Source: CBFFRJ01 sp051486985
Lineage (GTDB): Bacteria > Pseudomonadota > Gammaproteobacteria > Enterobacterales > Enterobacteriaceae
Assembly: GCF_051486985.1 (NCBI RefSeq)
Contig: NZ_JAHVDV010000037.1
Span: 1-47,625 of the forward strand
DNA length: 47,625 nt
Reading direction: 5' to 3'
Shown: piece by piece, positions 1 to 8,121 of the stretch
Layout: every line of letters starts with the position of its first letter
Numbering within the stretch: the stretch's first letter is position 1
Translations under genes and position numbers: made by a program
The notes under the pieces: model-generated
Databases searched by the model: none
What the model was told of the DNA's origin: nothing
Seen by the model: only the letters and a program-made list of their open reading frames with translations

Positions 1-10
1 CGCGGGGATT

Positions 11-39
11 GCAAAGGGGGCCGCGGTGGCCCCCTTTGC
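11..39. repeat. Perfect 12-bp hairpin at the head of a composite repeat
   Basis: Positions 11-22 are the exact reverse complement of 28-39, with the 5-nt loop GCGGT. The stem is followed by ACGTTCACGG. A second hairpin at 40913-40942 has different arms but a similar loop (GGCGGTG) and the tail ACGTTCCCGG. No T-run follows on either strand, so it is not an obvious terminator. Probably the left end of a repeat module whose other end is the CCCCTCACC element about 75 nt downstream. Confidence 0.6.
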
Positions 40-60
40 ACGTTCACGGGTGACTGTTTC

Positions 61-372
61 GGCATGTTCAGCAGGTCTGGAAGTGAACGTAACACACCTC
101 AGAGCCGCCTGTTCCCCTCACCCCGACCCTCTCCCCAATGGGGCGAGGGGGAAAACCGTGCTCCCTGGCATGTTCAGCAGGTCTGGAGGTGAACGTAACA
201 CACCTCAGAGCCGCCCGTTGCCCCTCACCCCGACCCTCTCCCAAAGAGCGAGGGAGAAAAGCGTGCTCCCTGGCAGGTTCAGCAGGACTGGAGGTGAACG
301 TAACACACCGCAGCGCCACCCTTTTCCCCTCACCCCGCCCCTCTCCCAAAAAGCGAGGGGGAAAACCGTGCC
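61..372. repeat. Three tandem copies of a ~105-bp intergenic repeat unit
   Basis: The segment starting TGTTCAGCAGG recurs at about 65, 171 and 276, a period of 106 then 105 nt. Each unit carries GTGAACGTAACACACC, then a CCCCTCACCCC block and an imperfect hairpin (CCCTCTCC with GCGAGGG), ending in CGTGC. Open frames across this region arise from the repeats and are not genes. Single copies of the CCCCTCACC element occur near 41018 and 47316. The 1-440 stretch holds no gene I can support. Confidence 0.8.
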
Positions 373-440
373 CCTTTACATGATCAAAGGGCGAGGGCGA
401 AAAGCAAACCGCCATCCGGCGAACCATTAAACTGCTCACA

Positions 441-1235
441 TCAATCGCGCAGATACACCTTGCCAATCAAATAGGTAGTAGCCTGACCGCCAATAAGCAC
501 CCTCTCCCCCCGCCACTCACAACGTAAATCCCCCCCACGCGCAGAGACCTGACGCGCCTGCATCAATGTCTTGCCCAGTCGGTTGCCCCAGTAAGGGATC
601 AACATGCTGTGTGTGGAGCCGGTGACAGGGTCTTCCGGCACGGACTCGCCAGGGCAGAAGAAACGGCTGACGAAATCATCGGTATCGCCGGGGGCGGTGA
701 CACAAACCATTTTCCCCAGCGGGAGCATCCCGGTGATATCCGGCGTAATAGCCTCGACCTGCTGCTGATTCTCCAGCACAACAAGGTAATCACGTGCCAC
801 ACGGACTTCGCTGGCGCTGTCGATACCCAGCGTCCTGAAAAGCTGTTCTGGCGGCGCGTCAACCACTTCGGTTTGCCACGCCGGGAAATCGAGTGTCAGC
901 CAGTCGCCTTTACGGGTTACGGTCAGCGGCCCGACAAAGCGTGTCTCGAACTGGATTTGGGTATCAGGAAAGTCGAGATATTCAAAAATGACATGCGCGG
1001 CGGCCAGTGTCGCATGGCCGCACAGATTAATTTCATACTGCGTGGTGAACCACCGCAGTTCGTAACCGGAGTCATTACGCACAAAGAACGCGGTCTCTGA
1101 CTGGTTATGCTGCTGCGCCATCTTCAGCAACAGTTCGTCCGGTAGCCACTCTGTCAGCGGGCAGACGGCGGCCGCGTTACCACCGAAGGTGCGGTCACTA
1201 AAGGCATCTACCATATAAAAGTCGATTGTGTGCAT
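441..1235 (-). CDS. PhzF family isomerase-like protein
   Basis: 264 aa, the usual PhzF/YddE length. The N-terminus has the family signature: YMVDAFSDRTFGGNAAAVC (residues 7-25), then QSETAFF carrying the conserved glutamate that acts as general acid/base in PhzF, and CGHATLAAAH. The C-terminal lobe has GESVPEDPVTGSTH, matching the family's DPVTGSA motif. These proteins are epimerase/isomerase-like enzymes of the diaminopimelate-epimerase fold; the substrate of this member is unknown. It is not close enough to E. coli YddE to name it. The ATG at 1235 is preceded by AAGGAAA. Transcribed divergently from sotB across a 168-bp gap. Confidence 0.85.
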   Translation of the reverse strand: MHTIDFYMVDAFSDRTFGGNAAAVCPLTEWLPDELLLKMAQQHNQSETAFFVRNDSGYELRWFTTQYEINLCGHATLAAAHVIFEYLDFPDTQIQFETRFVGPLTVTRKGDWLTLDFPAWQTEVVDAPPEQLFRTLGIDSASEVRVARDYLVVLENQQQVEAITPDITGMLPLGKMVCVTAPGDTDDFVSRFFCPGESVPEDPVTGSTHSMLIPYWGNRLGKTLMQARQVSARGGDLRCEWRGERVLIGGQATTYLIGKVYLRD

Positions 1236-1403
1236 AGCGTTTCCTTTTGTTTTGCTTTTGTTTTCTCTTCCTTTCTAACACACTTCACCGGTATTTTTTA
1301 ACCCCGAATAAAAGTGAGAGATTCATCACAAAAAGTTTGTGTTTTGCGCAGAAAAAGATCTAAGATCACCGCCTTACCTTCTCCTGCTACGAATGCCAAC
1401 ATG

Positions 1404-2606
1404 ATGACAACACATACGGTTTCACGAAGAGTAGCGTGGCTACGCGTGGTGACGCTGGCCGTCGCTGCGTTCATTTTTAATACCACTGAGTTTGTGCCTG
1501 TAGGTCTGCTCTCGGATATTGCACAAAGCTTTAATATGGAAACGCCGCAGGTCGGCATCATGCTTACCATCTACGCCTGGGTCGTGGCCATGATGTCACT
1601 GCCCTTTATGCTGCTGACCAGCAAAGTAGAGCGCCGTAAACTGCTCATTGCCCTCTTCGTGCTCTTTATTGGGAGTCATGTGCTCTCTTTCCTCGCATGG
1701 AATTTCCAGGTTCTGGTGGTCAGCCGCATTGGGATTGCTTTCGCTCATGCCATTTTCTGGTCGATTACCGCGTCGCTGGCGATTCGTCTGGCACCGGCAG
1801 GTAAACGTGCGCAGGCGCTGAGTCTGATTGCGACCGGTACGGCACTGGCCATGGTTCTTGGCATTCCGATTGGTCGCATCGTCGGGCAATATTTTGGCTG
1901 GCGTACTACTTTCTTTGCCATCGGTTTTGGCGCGCTGGTGACGCTGCTCTGTCTCATCAAGCTGCTGCCGAAACTGCCCAGCGAACATTCCGGTTCGCTG
2001 CGCAGTCTGCCCGAACTGTTCCGTCGCCCGGCGCTTTTAAGCATCTATCTGCTGACGGTGGTTGTTGTGACCGCGCATTACACCGCGTATAGCTATATTG
2101 AGCCTTTCGTGCGTGATGTCGCGGGGTTCAGTGGTAATTTCGCGACGGTGCTGCTGCTGGTGTTAGGCGGGGCGGGAATTGCCGGTAGCATAATGTTTGG
2201 CAGGCTTGGCAACAAACACGCGTCTGCGCTTATCAGTGGCGCAATTGGCCTGCTGGTGCTCTCCCTGCTCTTCCTGCGTACCGCGGCTGGCAGCGAACAA
2301 CATCTAGTGATCCTGAGTCTGTTCTGGGGCGTGGCCATTATGATTATTGGCCTTGGCATGCAGGTGAAAGTGCTGACGCTGGCCCCGGACGCGACCGACG
2401 TGGCGATGGCGCTGTTCTCCGGTATCTTTAATATCGGTATTGGCGCTGGTGCGCTGGTGGGTAATCAGATCAGTCTGCAGTGGTCGATGTCAGCGATTGG
2501 GTATGCCGGTGCTATCCCGGCTCTGGCCGCACTGGTCTGGTCGGTTATCATTTTCCGACGCTGGCCGGTTTCACTGGACGACAGTCAGCAGCCCCATCAT
2601 ATGTAA
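1404..2606 (+). CDS. sotB: Sugar efflux MFS transporter SotB
   Basis: 400 aa, 12-TM major facilitator closely matching E. coli SotB (YdeA), which exports arabinose, lactose and IPTG from the cytoplasm. Recognisable segments include WLRVVTLAVAAFIFNTTEF at the N-terminus, SRIGIAFAHAIFWSITASL, and APDATDVAMALFSGIFNIG near the C-terminus. An in-frame extension to 1314 is open but lies outside family homology. The ATGs at 1401 and 1404 are adjacent; 1404 gives the E. coli-like MTTxTVSR start. A terminator follows at 2616. In E. coli sotB also sits just before the mar locus, so the context agrees. Confidence 0.93.
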   Translation: MTTHTVSRRVAWLRVVTLAVAAFIFNTTEFVPVGLLSDIAQSFNMETPQVGIMLTIYAWVVAMMSLPFMLLTSKVERRKLLIALFVLFIGSHVLSFLAWNFQVLVVSRIGIAFAHAIFWSITASLAIRLAPAGKRAQALSLIATGTALAMVLGIPIGRIVGQYFGWRTTFFAIGFGALVTLLCLIKLLPKLPSEHSGSLRSLPELFRRPALLSIYLLTVVVVTAHYTAYSYIEPFVRDVAGFSGNFATVLLLVLGGAGIAGSIMFGRLGNKHASALISGAIGLLVLSLLFLRTAAGSEQHLVILSLFWGVAIMIIGLGMQVKVLTLAPDATDVAMALFSGIFNIGIGAGALVGNQISLQWSMSAIGYAGAIPALAALVWSVIIFRRWPVSLDDSQQPHHM

Positions 2607-2615
2607 GAGGTTACA

Positions 2616-2643
2616 GGCCGAAGTCATAAGCTTCGGCCTTTTT
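2616..2643 (+). terminator. Rho-independent terminator after sotB
   Basis: GGCCGAAG (2616-2623) pairs with CTTCGGCC (2631-2638) around a 7-nt loop, followed by five T's then ATT. It sits 10 nt past the sotB stop. The reverse strand has no T-run after the stem, so it serves sotB rather than the convergent hydrolase gene. Confidence 0.85.
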
Positions 2644-3790
2644 ATTCCCCCCGGTGGCCTGACACTACCGCTTTCATGACCTGTGTCTGCCAGTCGAACC
2701 AGGGATTCCACGTCAGTCGCGCGTGCACTTTATCTTTTTCCACCCGCCCCCAGTCGGAGTACCAGACCGCTTCCCCCTTCAGACAACGCTGCGTCGCTTC
2801 ATCCGACTGACCGTTAGCGCACAACCGAACCTTGCCTTTGCGCCCGTAAAGCGGGTTACGCGGCGAAAAAAGCACGGACATGTGCGAGAACTGACTGATG
2901 CGCTCATCGGGCAGAAAATCAGGTTTAATCCGCACGCGGGAGACGTTCGCCGCTTCTTTTGGCGGTGAACCGTACCAGATAGCACGGCTGGCAGGATGGG
3001 TAAAAGTATTGTCGAAATGGTCAAGGATCCAGGCCGTATCCAGCACCGAGTCATGTTCGGTCAAAACCATCAGCACGGGTTTATCATATGGCCGTTGCGC
3101 TATCAGTTGGCGGGCCCGGGCGCTGGTACGGTAAAACTGCGCGAACCCGTTGGTCGGCACTCGCAGATAGCGGGTGGCAATTTGCTGCGGTACGAGCGTA
3201 GCAGGAGGCCGAAGCCAGTCGCGAAATATCGCCACTACCGGTGCCAGAAAGTCATATCTGGTGCTGGATTTAATCGCCGGGGAAAAGAGTAACAATCCCT
3301 GCACCTGCGGGTGCTGCATGGCATACTCCAGCGCCAGGTTACCGCCGGTTGAAAAGCCGCCAAGCCAGGCCTCATCCACCTCGCTCCCCAGAATGGCAGC
3401 CTGTTCACTCACCACCTGCCGCCACTGCTCAACGCTGACGTGAAGCATATCGGCGGGGCGCGTACCGTGGCCTGGTAACAAGACCGTGCGTACCAGAAAG
3501 CCCTGCCTGACCAGTTCCGGGGCGATATCAGAAAAGGATCCTGGGGCATCCCCCAGCCCGTGAATCAGCAGAATACCGCGAGACGCCTTGCCAGCAGGCT
3601 TCCACTCCTGCGGCGTATTCCATTGCAGTTCCGCAGGTTTATCCAGCGTCTGAAAAAAACGGTGGCTGGCCACCCAGTCGCGGGTTTGTTGCTGATAGCG
3701 GGCAAAGCTGTCCTGACCGAGCGGCGGCTCGCGGTTTTGCTGCTGGCACCCTGCCACTAACGCCATCAGGATGAGAATGATACCTCTCAT
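2642..3790 (-). CDS. Alpha/beta hydrolase lipoprotein
   Basis: 382 aa. The N-terminus is a lipoprotein signal with lipobox LVAGC (residues 11-15), so it should be lipid-anchored at Cys15 in the envelope. Alpha/beta hydrolase features: LLIHGLGD (about 75-81), nucleophile elbow GFSTG with Ser147, a candidate acid in VLTEHDSVLD, and a candidate histidine in FSHMSVLF. Together these suggest a serine esterase or lipase-like enzyme; the substrate cannot be read. The ATG shares an A with the marC stop (TAATG at 3792-3788 on the minus strand), so translation is probably coupled to marC and both are transcribed from the mar intergenic region. E. coli has no equivalent gene at this spot that I recognise. 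Confidence 0.85.
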   Translation of the reverse strand: MRGIILILMALVAGCQQQNREPPLGQDSFARYQQQTRDWVASHRFFQTLDKPAELQWNTPQEWKPAGKASRGILLIHGLGDAPGSFSDIAPELVRQGFLVRTVLLPGHGTRPADMLHVSVEQWRQVVSEQAAILGSEVDEAWLGGFSTGGNLALEYAMQHPQVQGLLLFSPAIKSSTRYDFLAPVVAIFRDWLRPPATLVPQQIATRYLRVPTNGFAQFYRTSARARQLIAQRPYDKPVLMVLTEHDSVLDTAWILDHFDNTFTHPASRAIWYGSPPKEAANVSRVRIKPDFLPDERISQFSHMSVLFSPRNPLYGRKGKVRLCANGQSDEATQRCLKGEAVWYSDWGRVEKDKVHARLTWNPWFDWQTQVMKAVVSGHRGE

Positions 3791-4464
3791 TAATGCGTCG
3801 CCGGGAACTGCGTGATTATCTCCAGCACGCCATTAATGATGAACTGCACCCCCATGCAAACCAGTAAAAAGCCCATCAGACGAGAAATCGCTTCAATCCC
3901 ACCCTTACCCACCAGCCGCATAATCGCCCCCGAACAGCGCAAACTCCCCCACAGGATCAGCGCAACGGCAGCAAAAATCAGCGGCGGTGCGACCCACACC
4001 ACCCACTCGGGGAAGGTGGAGCCGTCGCGAACCGTGGCAGCGGAGCTGATGATCATCGCAATGGTTCCCGGCCCGGCGGTACTGGGCATTGCCAGGGGGA
4101 CAAAAGCAATACTGGCACCAGGTTCATCTTCAAGCTCTTCCGATTTGGTTTTTACCTCCGGTACGTCATGGGTTTTTGGCGCCGGAAACAGCATCCGAAA
4201 ACCGATGAACGCGACAATCAGCCCCCCTGCTATACGCAGACCCGGTATGGAGATGCCGAAGGTATTCATCACAACCTGACCGGCATACCAGGCCACCATC
4301 ATGATGGCGAAAACATAAACAGAAGCCATTTTCGACTGCTGATTGCGCTGGGCGCTGTTCATGTTCCCGGCCAGACCCAGAAAGAGCGCAACCGTCGTTA
4401 ATGGGTTTGCCAGTGGCAGTAACACCACCAGCCCCAGCCCTATTGCTTTTAGTAAATCCATCAT
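3790..4464 (-). CDS. marC: MarC family inner-membrane protein
   Basis: 224 aa (E. coli MarC 221). Multi-TM protein of the MarC/NAAT family. Despite its name it is not required for mar-mediated multidrug resistance in E. coli, and its substrate is unknown. Recognisable segments: KAIGLGLVVLLPLANPLTT at the start, FGISIPGLRIAGGLIVAF, and AMPSTAGPGTIAMIIS. Two adjacent ATGs (4464, 4461) follow AAGGAT; 4464 matches the E. coli start while spacing slightly favours 4461. A longer in-frame reading to 4560 runs outside the homology. Divergent from marRAB, as in E. coli. Confidence 0.93.
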   Translation of the reverse strand: MMDLLKAIGLGLVVLLPLANPLTTVALFLGLAGNMNSAQRNQQSKMASVYVFAIMMVAWYAGQVVMNTFGISIPGLRIAGGLIVAFIGFRMLFPAPKTHDVPEVKTKSEELEDEPGASIAFVPLAMPSTAGPGTIAMIISSAATVRDGSTFPEWVVWVAPPLIFAAVALILWGSLRCSGAIMRLVGKGGIEAISRLMGFLLVCMGVQFIINGVLEIITQFPATH

Positions 4465-4606
4465 ATCCTTGATCACTCCTGCCGATTTCGTCGTACCGGG
4501 AAGTATATCTGCAACGGGATGGCGCGGGCATATCGCTTTACGATTCGTTACTTTTTGCAAGCAATTTCATGCACCTATCCTCTCCTTATCCTCCCTCTGA
4601 TTCGGC

Positions 4607-4625
4607 TTTAGCATTTCGTGGCATC
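4607..4625 (+). promoter_or_regulatory. marbox (MarA/SoxS/Rob site) upstream of marRAB
   Basis: TTTAGCATTTCGTGGCATC lies 15 bp upstream of the -35 element. It lines up with the E. coli mar marbox (TTTAGCAAAACGTGGCATC), keeping the GCA and GTGGCAT halves. By homology MarA binds here to activate its own operon. The call rests on resemblance and position. Confidence 0.85.
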
Positions 4626-4640
4626 CGATTATTCATTCAG

Positions 4641-4700
4641 TTGACTTATACTTGCCTGAGCAATAATATCTGCCGTGATTAATCTACTTGCCGGGGCAAC
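4641..4700 (+). promoter_or_regulatory. marRAB promoter and two MarR operator sites
   Basis: The -35 is TTGACT (4641-4646) and the -10 TAATAT (4664-4669), spaced 17 bp. Two MarR sites of the form ACTTGCCnGnGCAA are visible. Site I (about 4647-4665) fills the -35/-10 spacer. Site II (4685-4700) lies just before the marR GTG. This is the E. coli marO arrangement, in which ligand-free MarR occludes the promoter. Confidence 0.92.
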
Positions 4701-4704
4701 CATT

Positions 4705-5139
4705 GTGAAAAGCACAAGTGATCTGTTTAACGAAATCATCCCACTTGGTCGCTTGATCCATATGGTTAACCAGAAAAAAGACCGCCTGCTGAATGACTAC
4801 CTGTCTCCGTTTGATATTACGGCAACGCAATTTAAGGTGCTTTGCTCTATCCGCTGTCAGGTCTGCATCACGCCGGTCGAATTAAAAAAAGTGCTGTCGG
4901 TCGATCTGGGCGCATTAACGCGCATGCTGGACAGGCTCGTGTGTAAAGGCTGGATCGAACGTCACCCGAACCCGCATGACAAGCGCGGCGTTCTGGTGCA
5001 ACTCACCACCGAGGGCAAGGCGCTGATTGAGCAATGTCACCAATTAGTAGGGCAAGACCTGCATCAGGAATTAACAAAAAACTTAACGGCAGACGAAGTG
5101 GCAACGCTTGAATATTTACTCAAGAAAGTCCTGCCGTAA
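4705..5139 (+). CDS. marR: Multiple antibiotic resistance repressor MarR
   Basis: 144 aa, same length as E. coli MarR. It is a winged-helix dimer that represses marRAB and releases DNA when bound by salicylate or oxidised by copper. Recognisable: KSTSDLFNEIIPLGRLIHM at the start, the recognition-helix region SVDLGALTRMLDRLVCKGW, wing residues DKRG, and the C-terminal dimerisation helix LTADEVATLEYLLKKVLP. The start is GTG at 4705, as in E. coli; an upstream ATG at 4675 lies within the operator and gives an extension without homology. First gene of marRAB, 11 nt before marA. The Cys80 region (CKGW) used in copper sensing is present. Confidence 0.96.
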   Translation: MKSTSDLFNEIIPLGRLIHMVNQKKDRLLNDYLSPFDITATQFKVLCSIRCQVCITPVELKKVLSVDLGALTRMLDRLVCKGWIERHPNPHDKRGVLVQLTTEGKALIEQCHQLVGQDLHQELTKNLTADEVATLEYLLKKVLP

Positions 5140-5150
5140 AACAAAGAGGT

Positions 5151-5540
5151 ATGACGATGTCCAGACGCAATACTGACGCCATCACTATTCATAGCATTTT
5201 AGGCTGGATTGAAGAGAACCTGGAATCTCCTATGTCGCTTGAGCGTGTCTCTGAGCGTTCAGGTTATTCGAAATGGCACCTGCAACGGATGTTTAAAAAA
5301 GAAACCGGCCATTCGCTCGGTCAATACATCCGCAGCCGTAAGCTGACTGAAATCGCGCAAAAATTGAAAGAAAGTAATGAACCGATCCTCTATCTTGCGG
5401 AGCGCTATGGGTTTGAATCGCAGCAGACCCTGACCCGTACGTTTAAAAACTACTTTGACGTGCCGCCGCATAAGTATCGTGTGACTAACATTCCCGGAGA
5501 GAACCGGTATTTGTTCCCCATTAATAACTGTAGTTACTAA
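5151..5540 (+). CDS. marA: AraC/XylS-type activator MarA
   Basis: 129 aa, nearly identical to E. coli MarA. It is a monomeric AraC-family activator with two helix-turn-helix motifs and no ligand domain. Recognition helices lie in SGYSKWHLQRMFKKETGHS and ESQQTLTRTFKNYF. MarA binds marboxes to raise acrAB, tolC, micF and related genes. The ATG at 5151 (MTMSRRNTD) follows AAAGAGG; an alternative ATG at 5157 is in frame. Second gene of marRAB. Confidence 0.97.
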   Translation: MTMSRRNTDAITIHSILGWIEENLESPMSLERVSERSGYSKWHLQRMFKKETGHSLGQYIRSRKLTEIAQKLKESNEPILYLAERYGFESQQTLTRTFKNYFDVPPHKYRVTNIPGENRYLFPINNCSY

Positions 5541-5571
5541 TTCGCCTGTTTTAAGACGTATCGAGGAAATC

Positions 5572-5787
5572 ATGAAACGTATTACCTGTGCCGCCATCAC
5601 CCTTATGGTGCTGTTTTCTGGCCAGAGTTATGCGGAGCAATTCGCGCACCCCACGCAGGGTAAAAATCCCGGTGTGATGGTGATGCCCACTGCCCACGAC
5701 CAGTCGCCATTCGACTTTAATCACATGGGTGCAGGCAGTGACAAATCCGACGAGTTAGGTGTGCCCTATTACAATTCGCGCACCTGA
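5572..5787 (+). CDS. marB: Periplasmic MarB
   Basis: 71 aa with an N-terminal signal peptide (about residues 1-21, cleavage near SYA-EQ). The C-terminal half carries the MarB signature FDFNHMGAGSDKSDELGVPYY. In E. coli, MarB modestly lowers marA expression from the periplasm by an unknown route. A good Shine-Dalgarno sequence (GAGGAAATC) precedes the ATG. Last gene of the operon, closed by a terminator 8 nt later. The middle third diverges from E. coli, which is normal for this gene. Confidence 0.93.
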   Translation: MKRITCAAITLMVLFSGQSYAEQFAHPTQGKNPGVMVMPTAHDQSPFDFNHMGAGSDKSDELGVPYYNSRT

Positions 5788-5795
5788 TAATAGTT

Positions 5796-5820
5796 GCCCC
5801 GCCAGTGCGGGGCTTTTTTT
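5796..5820 (+). terminator. Rho-independent terminator of marRAB
   Basis: GCCCCGC (5796-5802) pairs with GCGGGGC (5807-5813) around CAGT, followed by seven T's (5814-5820). The convergent eamA gene ends at the last of these bases. Confidence 0.92.
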
Positions 5821-6719
5821 CAGGGTTTGACGGCAACCTGACGACGTAAGCGAAAACCAAACACATTGATGTACAACCCCGCCATAACCAGCAGCGCACC
5901 GGCCAGTTGCAACAGCGTCATCGATTCATTCAGCAGCAGCGCCGCGCTCGCCAGCCCTACGACAGGCACCAGCAACGATAACGGCGCCACGCGCCAGGTT
6001 TCATAGCGCCCCATCAGCGCTCCCCAGATGCCGTACCCCACAAGGGTGGCTCCCAGCGACAGGTAGAGCAGCGACAGAATCGTCGTAAGATCAATGGCTA
6101 TAAGGCTCTGTAGTATCAGCGCCGGTCCATCAAACAGCAGTGAGCCCACCATAAAGGGCACAATCGGGATTAACGCACTCCATACCACCAGAGACATCAC
6201 TGCCGGGCGGGATGAGTGCTGCATGATCTTTTTATTGAAGATATTGCCGCAGGCCCAGCAAAAGGCTCCCGACAGCGTCAGGATAAAGCCCAGCAGCGGA
6301 ACGTGCTGACCGTTAAGGCTGGATTCAATCAGTACCAACACGCCAATAACCGCAAGCGTAATGCCGGCGACCTGCTTAGCCTGTAACCGTTCGTGGAATA
6401 CCCCGACACCAAGAATGATGGTAAAAAAGGCCTGTGCCTGTAAAACCAGCGATGCCAGGCCTGCCGGCATACCAAACTTAATAGCGGTAAAGAGAAAAGC
6501 GAACTGCCCGAAACTGATGGTCAGGCCGTAGCCCAGCAGTAAACTTAAGGGGACTTTAGGACGCGAAACAAACAGCAGCGCCGGAAACGCCACCAGCACG
6601 AAGCGTAGCCCTGCCAGCAACAGTGGCGGCATATTGTGCAACCCGACTTTAATGACCACAAAATTCAGGCCCCATACCACCACCACCAGCAGTGCCAGCA
6701 ATCCATCTTTACGCGTCAT
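5820..6719 (-). CDS. eamA: Cysteine/O-acetylserine exporter EamA
   Basis: 299 aa, the exact length of E. coli EamA (YdeD). Ten-TM drug/metabolite transporter with two EamA domains (about 1-140 and 145-290). Recognisable: LALLVVVVWGLNFVVIKVGLHNMPPL at the start, GMPAGLASLVLQAQAFFTI, FCWACGNIFNKKIM, and RYETWRVAPLSLLVPVVGL (each interrupted only by conservative changes). In E. coli it exports cysteine-pathway metabolites. Convergent with marB and divergent from ydeE, as in E. coli. Confidence 0.94.
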   Translation of the reverse strand: MTRKDGLLALLVVVVWGLNFVVIKVGLHNMPPLLLAGLRFVLVAFPALLFVSRPKVPLSLLLGYGLTISFGQFAFLFTAIKFGMPAGLASLVLQAQAFFTIILGVGVFHERLQAKQVAGITLAVIGVLVLIESSLNGQHVPLLGFILTLSGAFCWACGNIFNKKIMQHSSRPAVMSLVVWSALIPIVPFMVGSLLFDGPALILQSLIAIDLTTILSLLYLSLGATLVGYGIWGALMGRYETWRVAPLSLLVPVVGLASAALLLNESMTLLQLAGALLVMAGLYINVFGFRLRRQVAVKP

Positions 6720-6918
6720 TCGCCGCCTCTAAATTTGTTCAATTTTTGTAAAGAATTTACGTTAACGCAAAAAACAGTCCAGAGACAGATCATTAATATT
6801 GGCAGGTCAGATTGGGCACTTCTCAACAAAACAATCGTTGTGCATCACACTTTATGCATGTTATTGCTGTAAGACATCACAAAAAAATATAACAACGGGC
6901 CAGTCTCGGGCAGGAAAA

Positions 6919-8121
6919 ATGATCTCATCACAACAGCGGTCCATCGCCACATTACTGGCGTCGTCTCTTCTTTTAACCATTGGTCGTGGTGCCACACTGC
7001 CTTTTATGACCATCTATCTTAATCGCCAGTACGATATGAGCGTAGAGCAGGTTGGCTATGCGCTGACGGTGGCGCTTACCATCGGCGTGGTGTTCAGTCT
7101 GGGATTTGGCATCCTGGCCGACAAGTTCGATAAAAAACGCTATATGCTGCTGGCGGTTTCCGCTTTTTTAATGGGGTTCGGCGCGATACCGGTGGTGGAT
7201 CATGCGGGACTGGTGGTGCTCTTTTTTGCCATCATTAACTGCGCCTATTCCGTCTTTTCAACCGTTCTGAAGGCCTATTTTTCCGATACCCTGGGGGCGA
7301 CGGCGAAAACGAAAATTTTCTCCCTCAACTACAGCGTCATTAACATTGGCTGGACCGTAGGTCCGCCGCTGGGCACATTACTGGTGATGTATAACCTGAA
7401 CCTTCCTTTTCTGCTGGCCGCCACCTGCTCGGCGGTACCGGTGGTTATCATACAACTCTTTGTACAGCGTATTAGCCACGCTGTCAGTGAGGAGAACCGC
7501 GTTGCCTGGTCGCCCTCGGTGTTATTGAAGGACAGAGCGCTGCGCTGGTTTACCTTTTCCGGCTTTCTGGCCTCCTTTGTTGCAGGCTCTTTTGCCTCCT
7601 GTATTTCGCAGTACCTGATGTCGGTGGCGGATAATGCTTTCGCGGAGAAGGTCGTTGCCGTGGTCTTACCGGTAAATGCCGCCGTGGTGGTCACCTTACA
7701 ATATGCGGTGGGCCGTCGGTTAACGGCCTCTAACCTGCGTCCACTGATGAGCGCCGGTACGGTCTGCTTTATTCTGGGGTTGGTAGGTTTTATGCTGTCA
7801 GGCGGCAATCTGTGGTACTGGGGATTATCGGCGGCGGTCTTCACCTTCGGGGAGATAATCTATGCGCCGGGCGAATACATGCTGATTGATAACATCGCGC
7901 CACCGGGCATGAAGGCGAGCTATTTTTCCGCGCAGGCGCTGGGGTGGTTAGGGGCGGCAATGAACCCGATGATGACCGGTATCATTCTCTCATCGATGCC
8001 CGGCTGGTCACTGTTTTCGATCCTCATTCTGGTGGTGTTCTTTGCCTGGCTCGCCATGATTCGCGGCATCCAGGCAAAGCCACTGGGACAGTTGACGATG
8101 AGCAAAAGCGAGCCGGTTTAA
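6919..8121 (+). CDS. ydeE: MFS transporter YdeE
   Basis: 400 aa, 12-TM major facilitator matching E. coli YdeE (395 aa), which is linked to dipeptide and arabinose efflux. Recognisable: LLASSLLLTIGRGATLPFMT, GFGILADKFDKKRYMLL, and EIIYAPGEYMLIDNIAPPGM. The ATG at 6919 follows CAGGAAAA. An in-frame extension back to 6799 lacks homology and a ribosome site. The C-terminus overlaps by 4 nt the end of the convergent MFS gene. The 199-bp gap to eamA must hold both divergent promoters. Confidence 0.92.
   Translation: MISSQQRSIATLLASSLLLTIGRGATLPFMTIYLNRQYDMSVEQVGYALTVALTIGVVFSLGFGILADKFDKKRYMLLAVSAFLMGFGAIPVVDHAGLVVLFFAIINCAYSVFSTVLKAYFSDTLGATAKTKIFSLNYSVINIGWTVGPPLGTLLVMYNLNLPFLLAATCSAVPVVIIQLFVQRISHAVSEENRVAWSPSVLLKDRALRWFTFSGFLASFVAGSFASCISQYLMSVADNAFAEKVVAVVLPVNAAVVVTLQYAVGRRLTASNLRPLMSAGTVCFILGLVGFMLSGGNLWYWGLSAAVFTFGEIIYAPGEYMLIDNIAPPGMKASYFSAQALGWLGAAMNPMMTGIILSSMPGWSLFSILILVVFFAWLAMIRGIQAKPLGQLTMSKSEPV

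Noticed and set aside
26..466. Open frames on both strands across the 5' repeat region
   Set aside because: They are created by the tandem repeats; the peptides repeat with the DNA, lack ribosome sites and resemble nothing.
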